Assembly: GCF_012931845.1 (NCBI RefSeq)
Contig: NZ_CP051884.1
Span: 1,302,001 to 1,366,000, forward strand
Direction: 5' to 3'
From: Cellulomonas taurus
Lineage (GTDB): Bacteria; Actinomycetota; Actinomycetes; Actinomycetales; Cellulomonadaceae
Length of the DNA stretch: 64,000 nucleotides
This document shows positions 39,925 to 48,003 of this stretch, piece after piece. The notes beneath the pieces were generated by a model. That model did no database searches, was not told where the DNA came from, and saw only the letters and a list, made by a program, of their open reading frames with translations. The translations under genes were made by a program, and so were the position numbers. The stretch's first letter is position 1. Every line of letters begins with the position of its first letter.

Positions 39925-41111
39925 TCGGTGCTGGCGGTCGGCGCTGCCTCGTCGTCCTTCTTCTTGCGCACCGGCTCCTCGGCCAGCAGCTCGGACTCGA
40001 TCAGCTCGTGCCGCCGCAGGTAGGTGGAGGACACCGCCTGGATGGTGGCGACCACCGGCAGCGCCAGGATCGCGCCCAGGGCGCCGAACAGCGCGCCGAA
40101 GGCCAGCACCGACAGGAAGGCGACCGCGGGGTTCAGCTGCAGGGACTTCTGGGAGACCTTCGGGGTCAGGATCAGGTTCTCGACCTGCTGGTACGCCACG
40201 ATGAACACCAGCACGATGACGGCCTTGATCGGGTCGAGCGCCAGGGCGACCAGCACCGGGGCGGCGCCACCGATGTAGGTGCCGACGGTGGGCACGAACT
40301 GGCTCACCAGACCGGTGAAGACGGCCAACGGCAGCGCGTAGGGCACCCCGAGCAGCGTCAGGCACAGGAACGTGGCGACGGTGGAGATCGCCGCCAGGAT
40401 CACCCGGGAGTTGATGAACCCGGCGACCTTGTCCTGGGACAGCTCCCAGATCCGCAGCACCTCGCGCTGCCGGTGCGGCGCCAGGTAGCGGCAGACCGCC
40501 GCACGGAACTTCGGCCCCTGGCTGGCCATGTAGTAGACCACCAGCAGCACGGCGGTGAAGGTGAACAGGGTGCCCGCGACCGCGGAGGTGACGCCGAGCA
40601 CCTGACTGCCGATCTCGTCGCCGTAGCCGCTGATCGTGGTGATCAGGTCGCTGGTGTTCGGCACGTCCACGCCGAACTGCTGGTCCAGCCAGATGCTCAG
40701 CTTCCGGTAGTAGCCGGGGATGGACGTCACCAGGTCGACCAGCTGGCTGATGAACAGCCCGCCCATCAACGCCAGCATCCCGGCCGCGAGCAGCAGCCCG
40801 CCGATCATGGTGATCCCGGTGGCCCAGGTGCGTCGGATGCCGTGCCGACCGAGCCAGAGGATCAGCGGCTCCATCGCCAGCGCGATGAACCAGGAGATCA
40901 CCACGATGGTGATCACGTTGCCGAGCAGCCCGGCCGCCCGCCAGATCATCAGCCCGAGGAAGACCGCGGCGCCGATCATCAGCAGCGCGCGCGGCAGCCA
41001 TCGGGGCGGCACCGGTGACCGCCAGTGCGGGGGCAGCTCGCGCATCAGACGCCGTTCGGCCGGGGTCAGCCGGGGGCCGTCGTCGGTGTCGTGACCGTGC
41101 ATGGTGGACAT
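39915..41111 (-). CDS. AI-2E family transporter (PerM/TqsA type), 398 aa
   Basis: The protein has the eight-helix layout of the AI-2E permease family: two helices at about residues 40-85, a long soluble segment with SIPGYYRKLSIWLDQQFGVD, then helices from about 180. The signature GVPYALPLAVFTGLVSQFVP with NLILTPKVSQKSLQLNPAVA is family-typical. Some members export small solutes or act as Na+/H+ antiporters, so the substrate is unknown. The gene overlaps the glnE stop by ten bases in the converging direction. The tail is Lys/Asp-rich. Confidence 0.9.
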   Translation of the reverse strand: MSTMHGHDTDDGPRLTPAERRLMRELPPHWRSPVPPRWLPRALLMIGAAVFLGLMIWRAAGLLGNVITIVVISWFIALAMEPLILWLGRHGIRRTWATGITMIGGLLLAAGMLALMGGLFISQLVDLVTSIPGYYRKLSIWLDQQFGVDVPNTSDLITTISGYGDEIGSQVLGVTSAVAGTLFTFTAVLLVVYYMASQGPKFRAAVCRYLAPHRQREVLRIWELSQDKVAGFINSRVILAAISTVATFLCLTLLGVPYALPLAVFTGLVSQFVPTVGTYIGGAAPVLVALALDPIKAVIVLVFIVAYQQVENLILTPKVSQKSLQLNPAVAFLSVLAFGALFGALGAILALPVVATIQAVSSTYLRRHELIESELLAEEPVRKKKDDEAAPTASTDQA

Positions 41112-41162
41112 CGGGGGCTCCGGGGCTGGGCGACGGATGGGACTGCTCCGGAGCGTAGTGCG

Positions 41163-41555
41163 TCAGTGCTGGCCGAAGGCGGTGCGCGCTGCGGTGAAGC
41201 CGACCTCCGCGAAGGGGTCGAGGAGGGCGTGCAGGTGCTCCGGGCTGAGCTGTTCCTGCGCGGCGATGGCGGTGCTGGCCGTGCTGATCGCGGTGTCCAC
41301 CCGGGGCAGGTCGCGGCGACCGGGGAAGTCCTCCCGGCGCAGCCCGAGCTCGCGGAAGGTCTTCACCGCCGCACTGTGCACGCTGGTGCGCACCGAGGCG
41401 GACAGCCGTGCGTCGGCGATCGCTCGGGTCGCGTCCACGCGCAGGTCCGAGGGCACGATCGCCGCGGCCAGGGCGCGCATCGTCTCCAGGTCGGCGGCAC
41501 GCACCTGCTCCAGGAAAGCGCTGACCAGGTCGTTGTGCGGTCCGTAGTTCGTCAC
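41163..41555 (-). CDS. Hypothetical helical protein downstream of the T7SS effector, 130 aa
   Basis: From a GTG at 41,555 the protein (MTNYGPHNDLVSAFLEQVRA) is soluble and mostly helical, with repeats of Ala/Thr (DTAISTASTAIAAQEQ). It is 48 bp downstream of the toxin gene on the same strand, the usual immunity position, but it has no similarity to Tdi1. A better immunity candidate is at 46,652. The 5' region consists of an 8-bp repeat tract without a clear ribosome binding site. Confidence 0.62.
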   Translation of the reverse strand: MTNYGPHNDLVSAFLEQVRAADLETMRALAAAIVPSDLRVDATRAIADARLSASVRTSVHSAAVKTFRELGLRREDFPGRRDLPRVDTAISTASTAIAAQEQLSPEHLHALLDPFAEVGFTAARTAFGQH

Positions 41556-41564
41556 GTTGTCAGT

Positions 41565-41596
41565 CTGTCACTCTGTCGCTCTGTCGCTCTGTCACT
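41565..41596. repeat. 8-bp tandem repeat, four copies, in the 5' region of the 41,163 gene
   Basis: CTGTCACT, CTGTCGCT, CTGTCGCT and CTGTCACT follow each other without gaps. The tract lies ten bases upstream of the GTG start and just past the toxin stop, in the place of the ribosome binding site. Confidence 0.85.
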
Positions 41597-41603
41597 GTTC
41601 GGG

Positions 41604-44054
41604 TCAGGGCGCGGCGACGGCGAGGCCGTCGTGCACCACCAGCTTCACGTTCATCCGGACGTCGTCCCACAGGTGCTCGGGGATACCCGACCGCTCCAGA
41701 CGCACGTCCATCGCCTCGCGGAGGATGTCGGCCTGGCCGCCGTGCTCCCAGCCCCAGCCGTACGCCCCGTTGACCCCCGCGTCACCCAGCCCGGTGAACT
41801 GCAGCGGGTTGCCCCCGGGACGCTGGTCGGGTCCGTGCAGCGCGGCGGTGCCCTTGAGCTCCTGCTTGGCCTGGGCGAGCGCCTGCGCCGGGCTGATCTC
41901 GTGGTCGGCGCGGGCGATGATGGCGTCGGCGCGGAGCTGGATCTGCTGCTCGCGGTATGCCTTCTGCGCGGCGGCCTCCGAGCGACCGTTCTGCTCGAAG
42001 TTGTCCAGCCGGGCGTCCCAGTCCGCCACGGTCTGCTGCTTGAGCGACTGCATCTGCATCTCGCCCTGGCGCTGGAACTCGGTGAGGTCGTGGTTCGGGT
42101 TGCGCCGGGTGAAGTCGACCTGCACCTCGTCGGACAGTCGCAGCACACCGTGGTCGACGGTGAGCGTGCCGTTGTCGACGAAGGGACGCAGGGCCTCCGG
42201 GACGACCCCGGGCGGGTCGAGGCGGCCGCTGAGGGTCAGGCCGGAGCTCGACGGCACATCCGGGTTGACCGTGCCGATGTTCCCGTGCTCGCCGCGCGGC
42301 TGACCGTCGTACCGGTAGTCGGCGGGGTCGTACCGCGGGTCGTTGTAGTGCGAGGGGTCGACGTCGTGGATGTCCGGGCGGCCGTCGGGGTGCCGGTCAC
42401 CGGTCCACTCCGGCGCCGAGGAGCCGTGGGATCCGTTCGAGCCGTTGGACCCGTCGGAGCCGTGCGAGCCGGTGCCGTTGTCCACCCCGTGGTGCGCACC
42501 CGGGGTGTTCCCGCCCTGCGTGCCGGGGGCGTGCTGCCCGTTCGGGGTCCCGTTGTCGAAGCCGTGGTGGGCGTTCGACCCGGGGTTGTCCAGGTGGCTG
42601 CCCGGCCCGCGGCCGAACAGGTCGCCGCTGACCGGGGTGGACCGCACCGGGGGAGTGTGCGCACCGGGGTTGGCGTGCCCGAGGTCGTCCATCATGGCGA
42701 TCAGGCCGGAGGGGCTGAGTCGCACACCGCCCGCTCCGGCGGCGGCGACCTGGCCCGGGTGCAGGTTGCGCAGCACGTCGTCCAGCCCGAAGCGCACCGC
42801 GTGGCTGAGGCCGGTGACGATCTTCACGCCGCCCTTCACCACCCAGGAGCCACCCTGCACGGCGAACTCGGAGGCGGCCCCGGCGATCCTGACCACCTTG
42901 GCGCTGATGCTGCCGGTCTTGAGTCCGGCACCGACCTGGCCGGCGCCGGGGATGAAGAAGGTGCCGACGTTCAGCACCGTGCTGGTGCCGGTGGCGACGG
43001 CGTCGTCCTTCCAGGCGTGCCAGGGGTCGTCCTGGTTGTGCGGGTCGAAGCCGATCAGGCTGCCCGCGCCGGACAGGAAGGTCATCGACCGGTCGTACAT
43101 GAAGTCGGAGAAGTCGTTGTCGTTGTTGCCGGTGGCGGCCATCCCGGCGGCCACCCAGCCCACCGGCGAGGCGAGCAGCAGGGTGGAGCCGACCAGGTCG
43201 CCCAGTCCGCCCCAGGCCTGGCCCCAGCCGGTGCCGGTGAAGAACTCGCCGTTCTCCGGGTTGTAGCCGAGCACCAGCATCCCGGCGCCCTCGGCCAGGC
43301 CGGTGCCGAAGTCGCTGAAGCCCTTGCCGACCGACTCGCGGCAGTTCCGGTCCTCGGTGGCGGCGCCGCCCCAGGGCATCGCGGCGTCCGGCGCGGTGAA
43401 CGCCTCGGCCGGGACCGCCTCGACCGGGGCCATGCACATGCCCTGCACCAGGCCGTTGATCGCGTTCGCGGCGGTGGCGACGGCGGCGGTGATCTCGGAC
43501 AGGATCCCGGCGTACTCCTCCAGCAGCGCGTTGTTCTTGTCCACGGACGCGCCGTCCTCGTACCAGGGCACGGTCACCTGGCGCTGGTCCACCCCGGGCA
43601 CCCAGTCGAAGGCCCAGGCCATGTGGTCGCCGAAGCTGGCGTCCTTGGCGGCGGAGGCGTCGACGGTCACCCCGTTGATCACCGAGGCGCGGAACGCGGC
43701 GGCGCGCTCCTCGACCGAGGCGAGCCGGCTCTTGAGTCCCTCGAGCGCTGCGGCGTAGGTGTCCAGATGCCCGGCGACCTCGTCGAAGGTGGTCTTCAGT
43801 TCGGTGGCGGAGGTGACGGCCGGGTCCATCAACGCGAACACCCGGTCCTGCTCGGGTGCCTGGTAGATGCCGTTCAGCCGGCCCCAGGTGGTGTGGATGG
43901 TGTCGGTCTTGTCGGTGACGGCGGTGCCGAAGCCGCGCATCGCGGTCGCCGACTCGGTGATCGTGCTGGTGTCCAGGTCGCCGGCCCGGGCCGGGAACGC
44001 CTCGGGGTTGATCAAGCCCCCGTCGGCGACGCACATGGTGTCGGTGATGGTCAT
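41604..44054 (-). CDS. T7SS polymorphic effector with C-terminal Ntox15-like DNase domain, 816 aa
   Basis: The N-terminus is helical like WXG/LXG carriers (ATAMRGFGTAVTDKTDTIHT, TWGRLNGIYQ). The middle has hydrophobic helices (LVGSTLLLASPVGWVAAGMA), and a Gly/His/Asn-rich linker occupies about residues 475-560. The last 170 residues resemble Ntox15, the nuclease domain of the Agrobacterium T6SS DNase Tde1: EFQRQGEMQMQ near residue 658, TAALHGPDQRPGGNPLQFTG with the HxxD motif (His740, Asp743), then GLGDAGVNGAYGWGW. The ATG at 44,054 overlaps no gene. Position behind DUF6507-like and WXG100 genes marks it as a secreted toxin of this ESX locus. Confidence 0.83.
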   Translation of the reverse strand: MTITDTMCVADGGLINPEAFPARAGDLDTSTITESATAMRGFGTAVTDKTDTIHTTWGRLNGIYQAPEQDRVFALMDPAVTSATELKTTFDEVAGHLDTYAAALEGLKSRLASVEERAAAFRASVINGVTVDASAAKDASFGDHMAWAFDWVPGVDQRQVTVPWYEDGASVDKNNALLEEYAGILSEITAAVATAANAINGLVQGMCMAPVEAVPAEAFTAPDAAMPWGGAATEDRNCRESVGKGFSDFGTGLAEGAGMLVLGYNPENGEFFTGTGWGQAWGGLGDLVGSTLLLASPVGWVAAGMAATGNNDNDFSDFMYDRSMTFLSGAGSLIGFDPHNQDDPWHAWKDDAVATGTSTVLNVGTFFIPGAGQVGAGLKTGSISAKVVRIAGAASEFAVQGGSWVVKGGVKIVTGLSHAVRFGLDDVLRNLHPGQVAAAGAGGVRLSPSGLIAMMDDLGHANPGAHTPPVRSTPVSGDLFGRGPGSHLDNPGSNAHHGFDNGTPNGQHAPGTQGGNTPGAHHGVDNGTGSHGSDGSNGSNGSHGSSAPEWTGDRHPDGRPDIHDVDPSHYNDPRYDPADYRYDGQPRGEHGNIGTVNPDVPSSSGLTLSGRLDPPGVVPEALRPFVDNGTLTVDHGVLRLSDEVQVDFTRRNPNHDLTEFQRQGEMQMQSLKQQTVADWDARLDNFEQNGRSEAAAQKAYREQQIQLRADAIIARADHEISPAQALAQAKQELKGTAALHGPDQRPGGNPLQFTGLGDAGVNGAYGWGWEHGGQADILREAMDVRLERSGIPEHLWDDVRMNVKLVVHDGLAVAAP

Positions 44055-44058
44055 CGCG

Positions 44059-44424
44059 TCACCCCTGGTAGCCGTGGTCGACGAAGTACTGGAAGTCACC
44101 GGACTCGGCGGACTTGAGCAGCTCCGCCTGGTAGGTGCCGGACATCTCTTCCTGGCCGTTGTTGTACGCGATCACCGCGTTCGCCACACCCAGGGTCCCG
44201 GCGGTCACCCGATTGCCGATGTTGGACAGATTGGTGCTCTGGTCGCCCAGGACGGCGTTGACCGCCATCGCGACCTCGCCGGTGAGGGCACCGCCCCAGG
44301 ACAGTCCGTCCAGGACGCCCTGGAACTTGTCCTCGGACAGGGCGGTGCCCAGTTCGTCGGCCGTCGCCTGGACGTCGGTCAGCACCGACTGCACGTCGGC
44401 GGGCTGGATCTTCCATCCGCTCAT
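44059..44424 (-). CDS. DUF6507-like T7SS-associated helical protein, 121 aa
   Basis: The protein MSGWKIQPADVQSVLTDVQA is two long helices with a turn and a WxxxG-like segment (GLSWGGALTGEVAMAVNAVL), the size and shape of WXG100 partners. Sequence resembles actinobacterial DUF6507 proteins found beside ESX toxins. It sits 4 bp upstream of the toxin gene and probably pairs with the toxin N-terminus for targeting to EccC. Confidence 0.75.
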   Translation of the reverse strand: MSGWKIQPADVQSVLTDVQATADELGTALSEDKFQGVLDGLSWGGALTGEVAMAVNAVLGDQSTNLSNIGNRVTAGTLGVANAVIAYNNGQEEMSGTYQAELLKSAESGDFQYFVDHGYQG

Positions 44425-44434
44425 CGGTTGCTCC

Positions 44435-44770
44435 TCAGATCCGGTTCCGCACCACGCCACCGACCAGGGTGGCGAGTTCGTCGGCCACCGCGCGACCGGC
44501 GGTGGGGTCCCCGAAGGGAATGGTCAGGTCGGTCCACAGTCCGTACCGCGCCGGGGGATCGGCGACGGTTGCTGCGGCCTCGGTGGTGTCCACGATCCGC
44601 CGGGACGCCCACACGCTGAGCAGGCCCCGGCCGTCGGCGTCCAGCACCTGCCGGATCGCCCCGTCGTGGAACTCCAGGAAGCTGCCGTCCGGGTGGGCGC
44701 CCGCCGCCGCCCGGGCCAGGGTGTCGGCGGTCGGCGCGACGTCGGAGAACAGCACGAGTTCGGTCGGCAT
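44435..44770 (-). CDS. T7SS-island hypothetical protein, 111 aa
   Basis: The protein (MPTELVLFSDVAPTADTLAR) is compact mixed alpha/beta, ending in a hydrophobic Val/Gly stretch. Its ATG shares one base with the stop of the DUF6177-like gene (TGATG), so they are co-translated. It may be a chaperone or accessory for secretion. No family assigned. Confidence 0.65.
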   Translation of the reverse strand: MPTELVLFSDVAPTADTLARAAAGAHPDGSFLEFHDGAIRQVLDADGRGLLSVWASRRIVDTTEAAATVADPPARYGLWTDLTIPFGDPTAGRAVADELATLVGGVVRNRI

Positions 44771-45798
44771 CAGCTGGCTCCGTCCATCCCGATCGCGGTG
44801 GCGATCCGCTCCGGCCCGATGTCGTGCGCGAAGGCCAACAGCTGCGCCCACAGTCCGATGTCCGGGCGGCTGAACCGCACCAGCACGCTTGGCGTGCGCG
44901 GACGGCCCAGGACCGTCAGGTCGTACTGCGCGCGCAGGGCGTCCAGGTCGAGGCCCAGGTCGTGCACGCCGCGCGGGCCGATCAGCACGGCCAGCGGCAC
45001 CTCGGGCTTGGCCCCGTTCGGCCGGGTGTCCAGCCCCGCCTCCATCTCGGCGAGGGAGACGAAGGCGATGGTGGGCTGATGCTGCTCCGCCACGGCTGTC
45101 AGGGCGGTGGTGGCGGCGGTCAGCACCGGTTCCAGCCGGGTGGGGTAGCTGCCGGTGCGCACGCCGCCCTTGACGTGGTGCAGCAGTCCGCTGCGGGTCC
45201 GGGCCACGTCCAGGTCGACGAAGCCGTCCCCACCCCGGGAGTGCACCACCGCGCTGACCGGCATCTGGCGCCGCAGGTCGTCGGTCACCGCCTGCGGGTC
45301 CCAGGGGGCGAGCAGCGGTTCGGCGGCTCCCCAACGCTCCGGGACGACGCCGCCCAGCCCGGTCAGGACGGTCTCGGCGAGCGGCCCCACCGTCACCTCG
45401 GCGGTGGCCCGGGTGTGGGCGTGCACGTCGAACAGCAGTACGCCCTCCCGGGGGCTGGTGCGCTCCGGCTCCCACTCGTAGCCCGGCAGGCGGGCCCGGT
45501 CGGTGCCGGACCGCCGCCACAGGTCCTCGACCGCGTCCACCGCGTAGCCGGACAGCCCGTCGAACACGCCCCGGTCGGTGCGCACCAGCCAGTAACCGCC
45601 GCTGCGGCGCATGGCGGCCACCACGAACGGCGACAGCGAGGCGTCGCCGGTCGTGAGCAGCACCGGCTTGAGGCCGTCGGTGACGGCGGCCTCCAGGAAC
45701 GTGGCGAACGGGGTGGTGAGCAGCACCCGCCGGGCGTTGCTGCTGAAGAGCGAGTACTCCTCGGTCCACTCGTCCGCGACGGGGTGGACGACGTGCAT
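44770..45798 (-). CDS. DUF6177-like protein of the T7SS island, 342 aa
   Basis: This soluble protein (MHVVHPVADEWTEEYSLFSS) resembles DUF6177, a family of unknown function repeatedly found with actinobacterial ESX genes. It has an alpha/beta pattern with segments LKPVLLTTGDASLSPFVVAA, WLVRTDRGVFDGLSGYAVD and ALTAVAEQHQPTIAFVSLAE, but no motif for catalysis was seen. It begins directly at the stop of a WXG100-type gene (TGATG), making a translationally coupled string WXG100, DUF6177, 111-aa protein. A chaperone or export-specificity role is plausible. Confidence 0.72.
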   Translation of the reverse strand: MHVVHPVADEWTEEYSLFSSNARRVLLTTPFATFLEAAVTDGLKPVLLTTGDASLSPFVVAAMRRSGGYWLVRTDRGVFDGLSGYAVDAVEDLWRRSGTDRARLPGYEWEPERTSPREGVLLFDVHAHTRATAEVTVGPLAETVLTGLGGVVPERWGAAEPLLAPWDPQAVTDDLRRQMPVSAVVHSRGGDGFVDLDVARTRSGLLHHVKGGVRTGSYPTRLEPVLTAATTALTAVAEQHQPTIAFVSLAEMEAGLDTRPNGAKPEVPLAVLIGPRGVHDLGLDLDALRAQYDLTVLGRPRTPSVLVRFSRPDIGLWAQLLAFAHDIGPERIATAIGMDGAS

Positions 45799-46106
45799 CA
45801 GTCCGGGATGGCGGCGCCGGCCCGCTGCAGGCCGCGGCGGGCGATCTCGTCGTTCTCGGCCAGCGAGTTCCGGATGGCGGAGATGATCCCGCGCACCTCG
45901 GTACCGGCGGCGTTCCACTGCGCCTCGACCCCGGCGTAGCGGTCGGAGACACCGTCGGCGGAGTACACCGCCATCGCGGCCTTGACGTCCTGGTCGCGGC
46001 GGGCGAGGGCTGCCTCCAGGGCAGCGGCGGCCCGCTCGAAGTTCGACTGCGCCGACTGCGAGGCGGCGATGTCGTAGTCGTTCCGGTCGATCTGGTTGCT
46101 CGACAT
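45798..46106 (-). CDS. WXG100-type (ESAT-6-like) protein, 102 aa
   Basis: A helix-turn-helix hairpin is predicted with the turn at GVEAQWNAAGTEVRG, where W-N-A-A-G replaces the standard WxG. Length of about 100 residues and position next to a second WXG100 gene are typical of EsxA/EsxB pairs exported by EccC. The last residues (LQRAGAAIPD) lack an obvious YxxxD/E export signal. A ribosome binding site, GGAGG, precedes the ATG. Confidence 0.82.
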   Translation of the reverse strand: MSSNQIDRNDYDIAASQSAQSNFERAAAALEAALARRDQDVKAAMAVYSADGVSDRYAGVEAQWNAAGTEVRGIISAIRNSLAENDEIARRGLQRAGAAIPD

Positions 46107-46120
46107 GGCGATCCTCCTGC

Positions 46121-46462
46121 TCAGCGGGGGGCGAACTTGGACGTGTCGGCACCGGCGAAGTCCGCGGCGCCCTCGGCGGAGTGGTGGGTGTCGGCACCCT
46201 CGTCGGCCGCGGTGACGAACGCCAGGTTCTGACCGGAGATCGACTGGGTGATGCCCACCAGGGCGTTCGACAGGGTGGCGGCGACCTCGTCGGTGCGCTC
46301 CTTGAACGAGTTGAACGCGCCCTTGGCGGTGCCGTTGAAGGTGCCCTCCAGCGGTTCGGCCGCGTCCACCAGGTTCCGGACCAGCTGCGCGAGGTCATCG
46401 GATTCGGTGGAGGTCTTGCGGCCGAGCACCTGCAGTGCGTCGGCTTCCATGGCGAACTTCAT
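46121..46462 (-). CDS. WXG100-like (EsxA-type) protein, 113 aa
   Basis: The protein MKFAMEADALQVLGRKTSTE is a helical hairpin with the turn at GTFNGTAKGAFNSFKE, a WXG variant with Phe-Asn-Gly. It resembles the TIGR03930-type WXG100 proteins with a longer C-terminal tail (about 90-113, acidic and His-rich). It is the first gene of the leftward transcript, 15 bp before the second WXG100 gene. The two probably form the heterodimer that carries the export signal. GGAGGAG lies before the ATG. Confidence 0.82.
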   Translation of the reverse strand: MKFAMEADALQVLGRKTSTESDDLAQLVRNLVDAAEPLEGTFNGTAKGAFNSFKERTDEVAATLSNALVGITQSISGQNLAFVTAADEGADTHHSAEGAADFAGADTSKFAPR

Positions 46463-46651
46463 GGCTCTCCTCCTAGGCTGACCGGCGGTTTGGCATGCTT
46501 GAACCGGTATGAGCGAGTAGGGCGATTTGTCCGACCCCGCGCACGACCGTAAACGACAATCGTCCTGACTGCCAGATACACGCGACTCGACTCGCGGATG
46601 TCGCCCGTCCAGGTACCGTCGGGCCGACGCCCCGCCCCCGCAAGGAGACCG
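46463..46651. promoter_or_regulatory. Divergent promoter region of the T7SS island
   Basis: This 189-bp gap separates the leftward WXG100/effector genes from the rightward immunity/secretion genes and must drive both. It has lower GC than flanking genes, with AT-rich words such as GTAAACGACAATCG near 46,548-46,561. I could not define -35/-10 boxes with confidence. The shared region would coordinate toxin, immunity and machinery. Confidence 0.45.
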
Positions 46652-47209
46652 ATGCCGACGTTTCCCCAGTTCAGCCAGGCCGCACCCCTGTCCGCCGAGG
46701 CATTGGACCGTTACGCCGGACGGGTGCCGGAGCCGGTGCTGCGCGCCTGGTCGGAGCACGGAACCGGCCTGATCGGCGACGACGGCTACGTCCGCCTCCT
46801 GGACCCTGACCACGCACTTCAGATGCTCGACGGCGTGATCGGCATGCCGGAGGGCACCGTGCCGGTGTTTGTCACCGGAATGGGTGACCTCCTGCTGTGG
46901 ATCGACCCGGTGTTCCATTTGGTGAGATTCCGCTGGGGGACCATCGAGCCGTTCAGCGCCGACCCCGAGCAGTTGATCGCCGACCTGCAGCAGCCGCAGA
47001 TGCTGGACGACATCCTCGAACGGCGCCCGTACACCGCCGCGCTGCCCCGGCTCGGCATCCCCACCATCGACCAGTGCTTCGGCTACGTGCCGCTGCTGCC
47101 GCTCGGCGGCTCCACCGATCCCGACCGGCTCGACCTCGGCGGGCTCTGGGAGCACCTGGCGCTGATCGTCCACATGGTCGGGCTGCCCCGGCCCCGCCAG
47201 CTGAGCTGA
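46652..47209 (+). CDS. Tdi1-like immunity protein (GAD-like plus DUF1851), 185 aa
   Basis: The N-terminal half has the GAD-like pattern: ALDRYAGRVPEPVLRAWSEH and GLIGDDGYVRLLDPDHALQM. The C-terminal part carries the DUF1851/T6SS Tdi1 pattern: FGYVPLLPLGGSTDPDRLDL with LWEHLALIVHMVG. These two domains in this order are those of Tdi1, the immunity protein against Tde1-type (Ntox15) DNases, which fits the effector encoded 2.6 kb away on the other strand. AAGGAG lies before the ATG. Its stop overlaps the next ATG by one base, tying immunity to machinery expression. Confidence 0.85.
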   Translation: MPTFPQFSQAAPLSAEALDRYAGRVPEPVLRAWSEHGTGLIGDDGYVRLLDPDHALQMLDGVIGMPEGTVPVFVTGMGDLLLWIDPVFHLVRFRWGTIEPFSADPEQLIADLQQPQMLDDILERRPYTAALPRLGIPTIDQCFGYVPLLPLGGSTDPDRLDLGGLWEHLALIVHMVGLPRPRQLS

Positions 47210-48003
47210 TGGACGTCCGGGCGTTCCGCGGGGCGGCCGACGGCGCAGAGCTCACCCGCATCTCCGGCGGCGACCGCTCGGTGGTGCCGGCCGAGGCGCT
47301 GCTGGCCGGGTCCGTGCCGCCGCAGGGGTGGCGTCGGGGCTGGTTCGCCGTCGACTGCGTGCTGATCGTGCTGGTCGGGTCGACCGCACTGCTGCACTGG
47401 GCGCTCGGACTCGTCCTGGTACTCGCGCTGATCGCCGCCGGCATCGACGACCTGACCCGCACCGGCCGCACCCCCGGCCAGCGGCTGCTCGGTCTGCGCA
47501 CCGTGGACGCCGACACCGCCCTGCCGCCGCGGCGGGGGATGCAGCACTGGGCCACGGTGGATCTGCGCCGGGGCGCGGACCCGCTGGCGCTGATCCCGCT
47601 CGCTGTGCCCCGACTGCCCGGTGGTCCGGACCGCTGGTCGCCGCGCCGGGCCGAGAACGCCGCCGCGGTGGCGGTGCTGGTGGACGACGGCACCGTGCTG
47701 GCGATCAACGGGGCGACGGTGCTCGGCCGGTCGCCGGAGGCCCCCGCGGATGCCCGCTACGGCGTGGCCCGGGTCACCGACCTCAGCCGCACGCTGTCCC
47801 GCAACCACGTCCTGCTCGAACCGGTGGACGCCGGGGTGCGGGTCACCGACCTCGGATCGGCGAACGGCACCGCCGTGGCCGCGCCGGGCGAGACCTTCGC
47901 CGCGCTCACCGCCCACCAGCCGGTCGAGGTGCCCCTGGGCGCCAGGATCGCGATCGGTGAACGGGTGCTGCTGCTCGCCGACCCGACGGGGGTGACCGGA
48001 TGA
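47209..48003 (+). CDS. RDD-like membrane protein fused to an FHA domain, 264 aa
   Basis: Residues about 40-95 have two transmembrane helices (DCVLIVLVGSTALLHWALGL, LVLALIAAGIDDL) with RTPGQRLLGLRTVD, an RDD-like pattern. The C-terminal 90 residues form an FHA domain: VLGRSPEAPADARYGV, LSRTLSRNHVLLEPV and VTDLGSANGTAV, with the Arg, Ser, His and Asn residues that bind phosphothreonine. In firmicute T7SSb the FHA domains are part of EssC; here FHA is a separate membrane protein. It may sense kinase signals that control secretion. Confidence 0.84.
   Translation: MDVRAFRGAADGAELTRISGGDRSVVPAEALLAGSVPPQGWRRGWFAVDCVLIVLVGSTALLHWALGLVLVLALIAAGIDDLTRTGRTPGQRLLGLRTVDADTALPPRRGMQHWATVDLRRGADPLALIPLAVPRLPGGPDRWSPRRAENAAAVAVLVDDGTVLAINGATVLGRSPEAPADARYGVARVTDLSRTLSRNHVLLEPVDAGVRVTDLGSANGTAVAAPGETFAALTAHQPVEVPLGARIAIGERVLLLADPTGVTG

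Noticed and set aside
38881-41001. Long leftward and rightward frames over glnE and the AI-2E gene
   Set aside because: Both are Arg/Gly/Pro-rich shadows; the genuine frames have family motifs throughout.
41025-44117. Long rightward open frame (about 1000 codons) opposite the toxin gene
   Set aside because: It is a GC-shadow of the leftward toxin: composition is Val/Gly/Arg/His-biased, no domain is visible, and the leftward frame has clear motifs.
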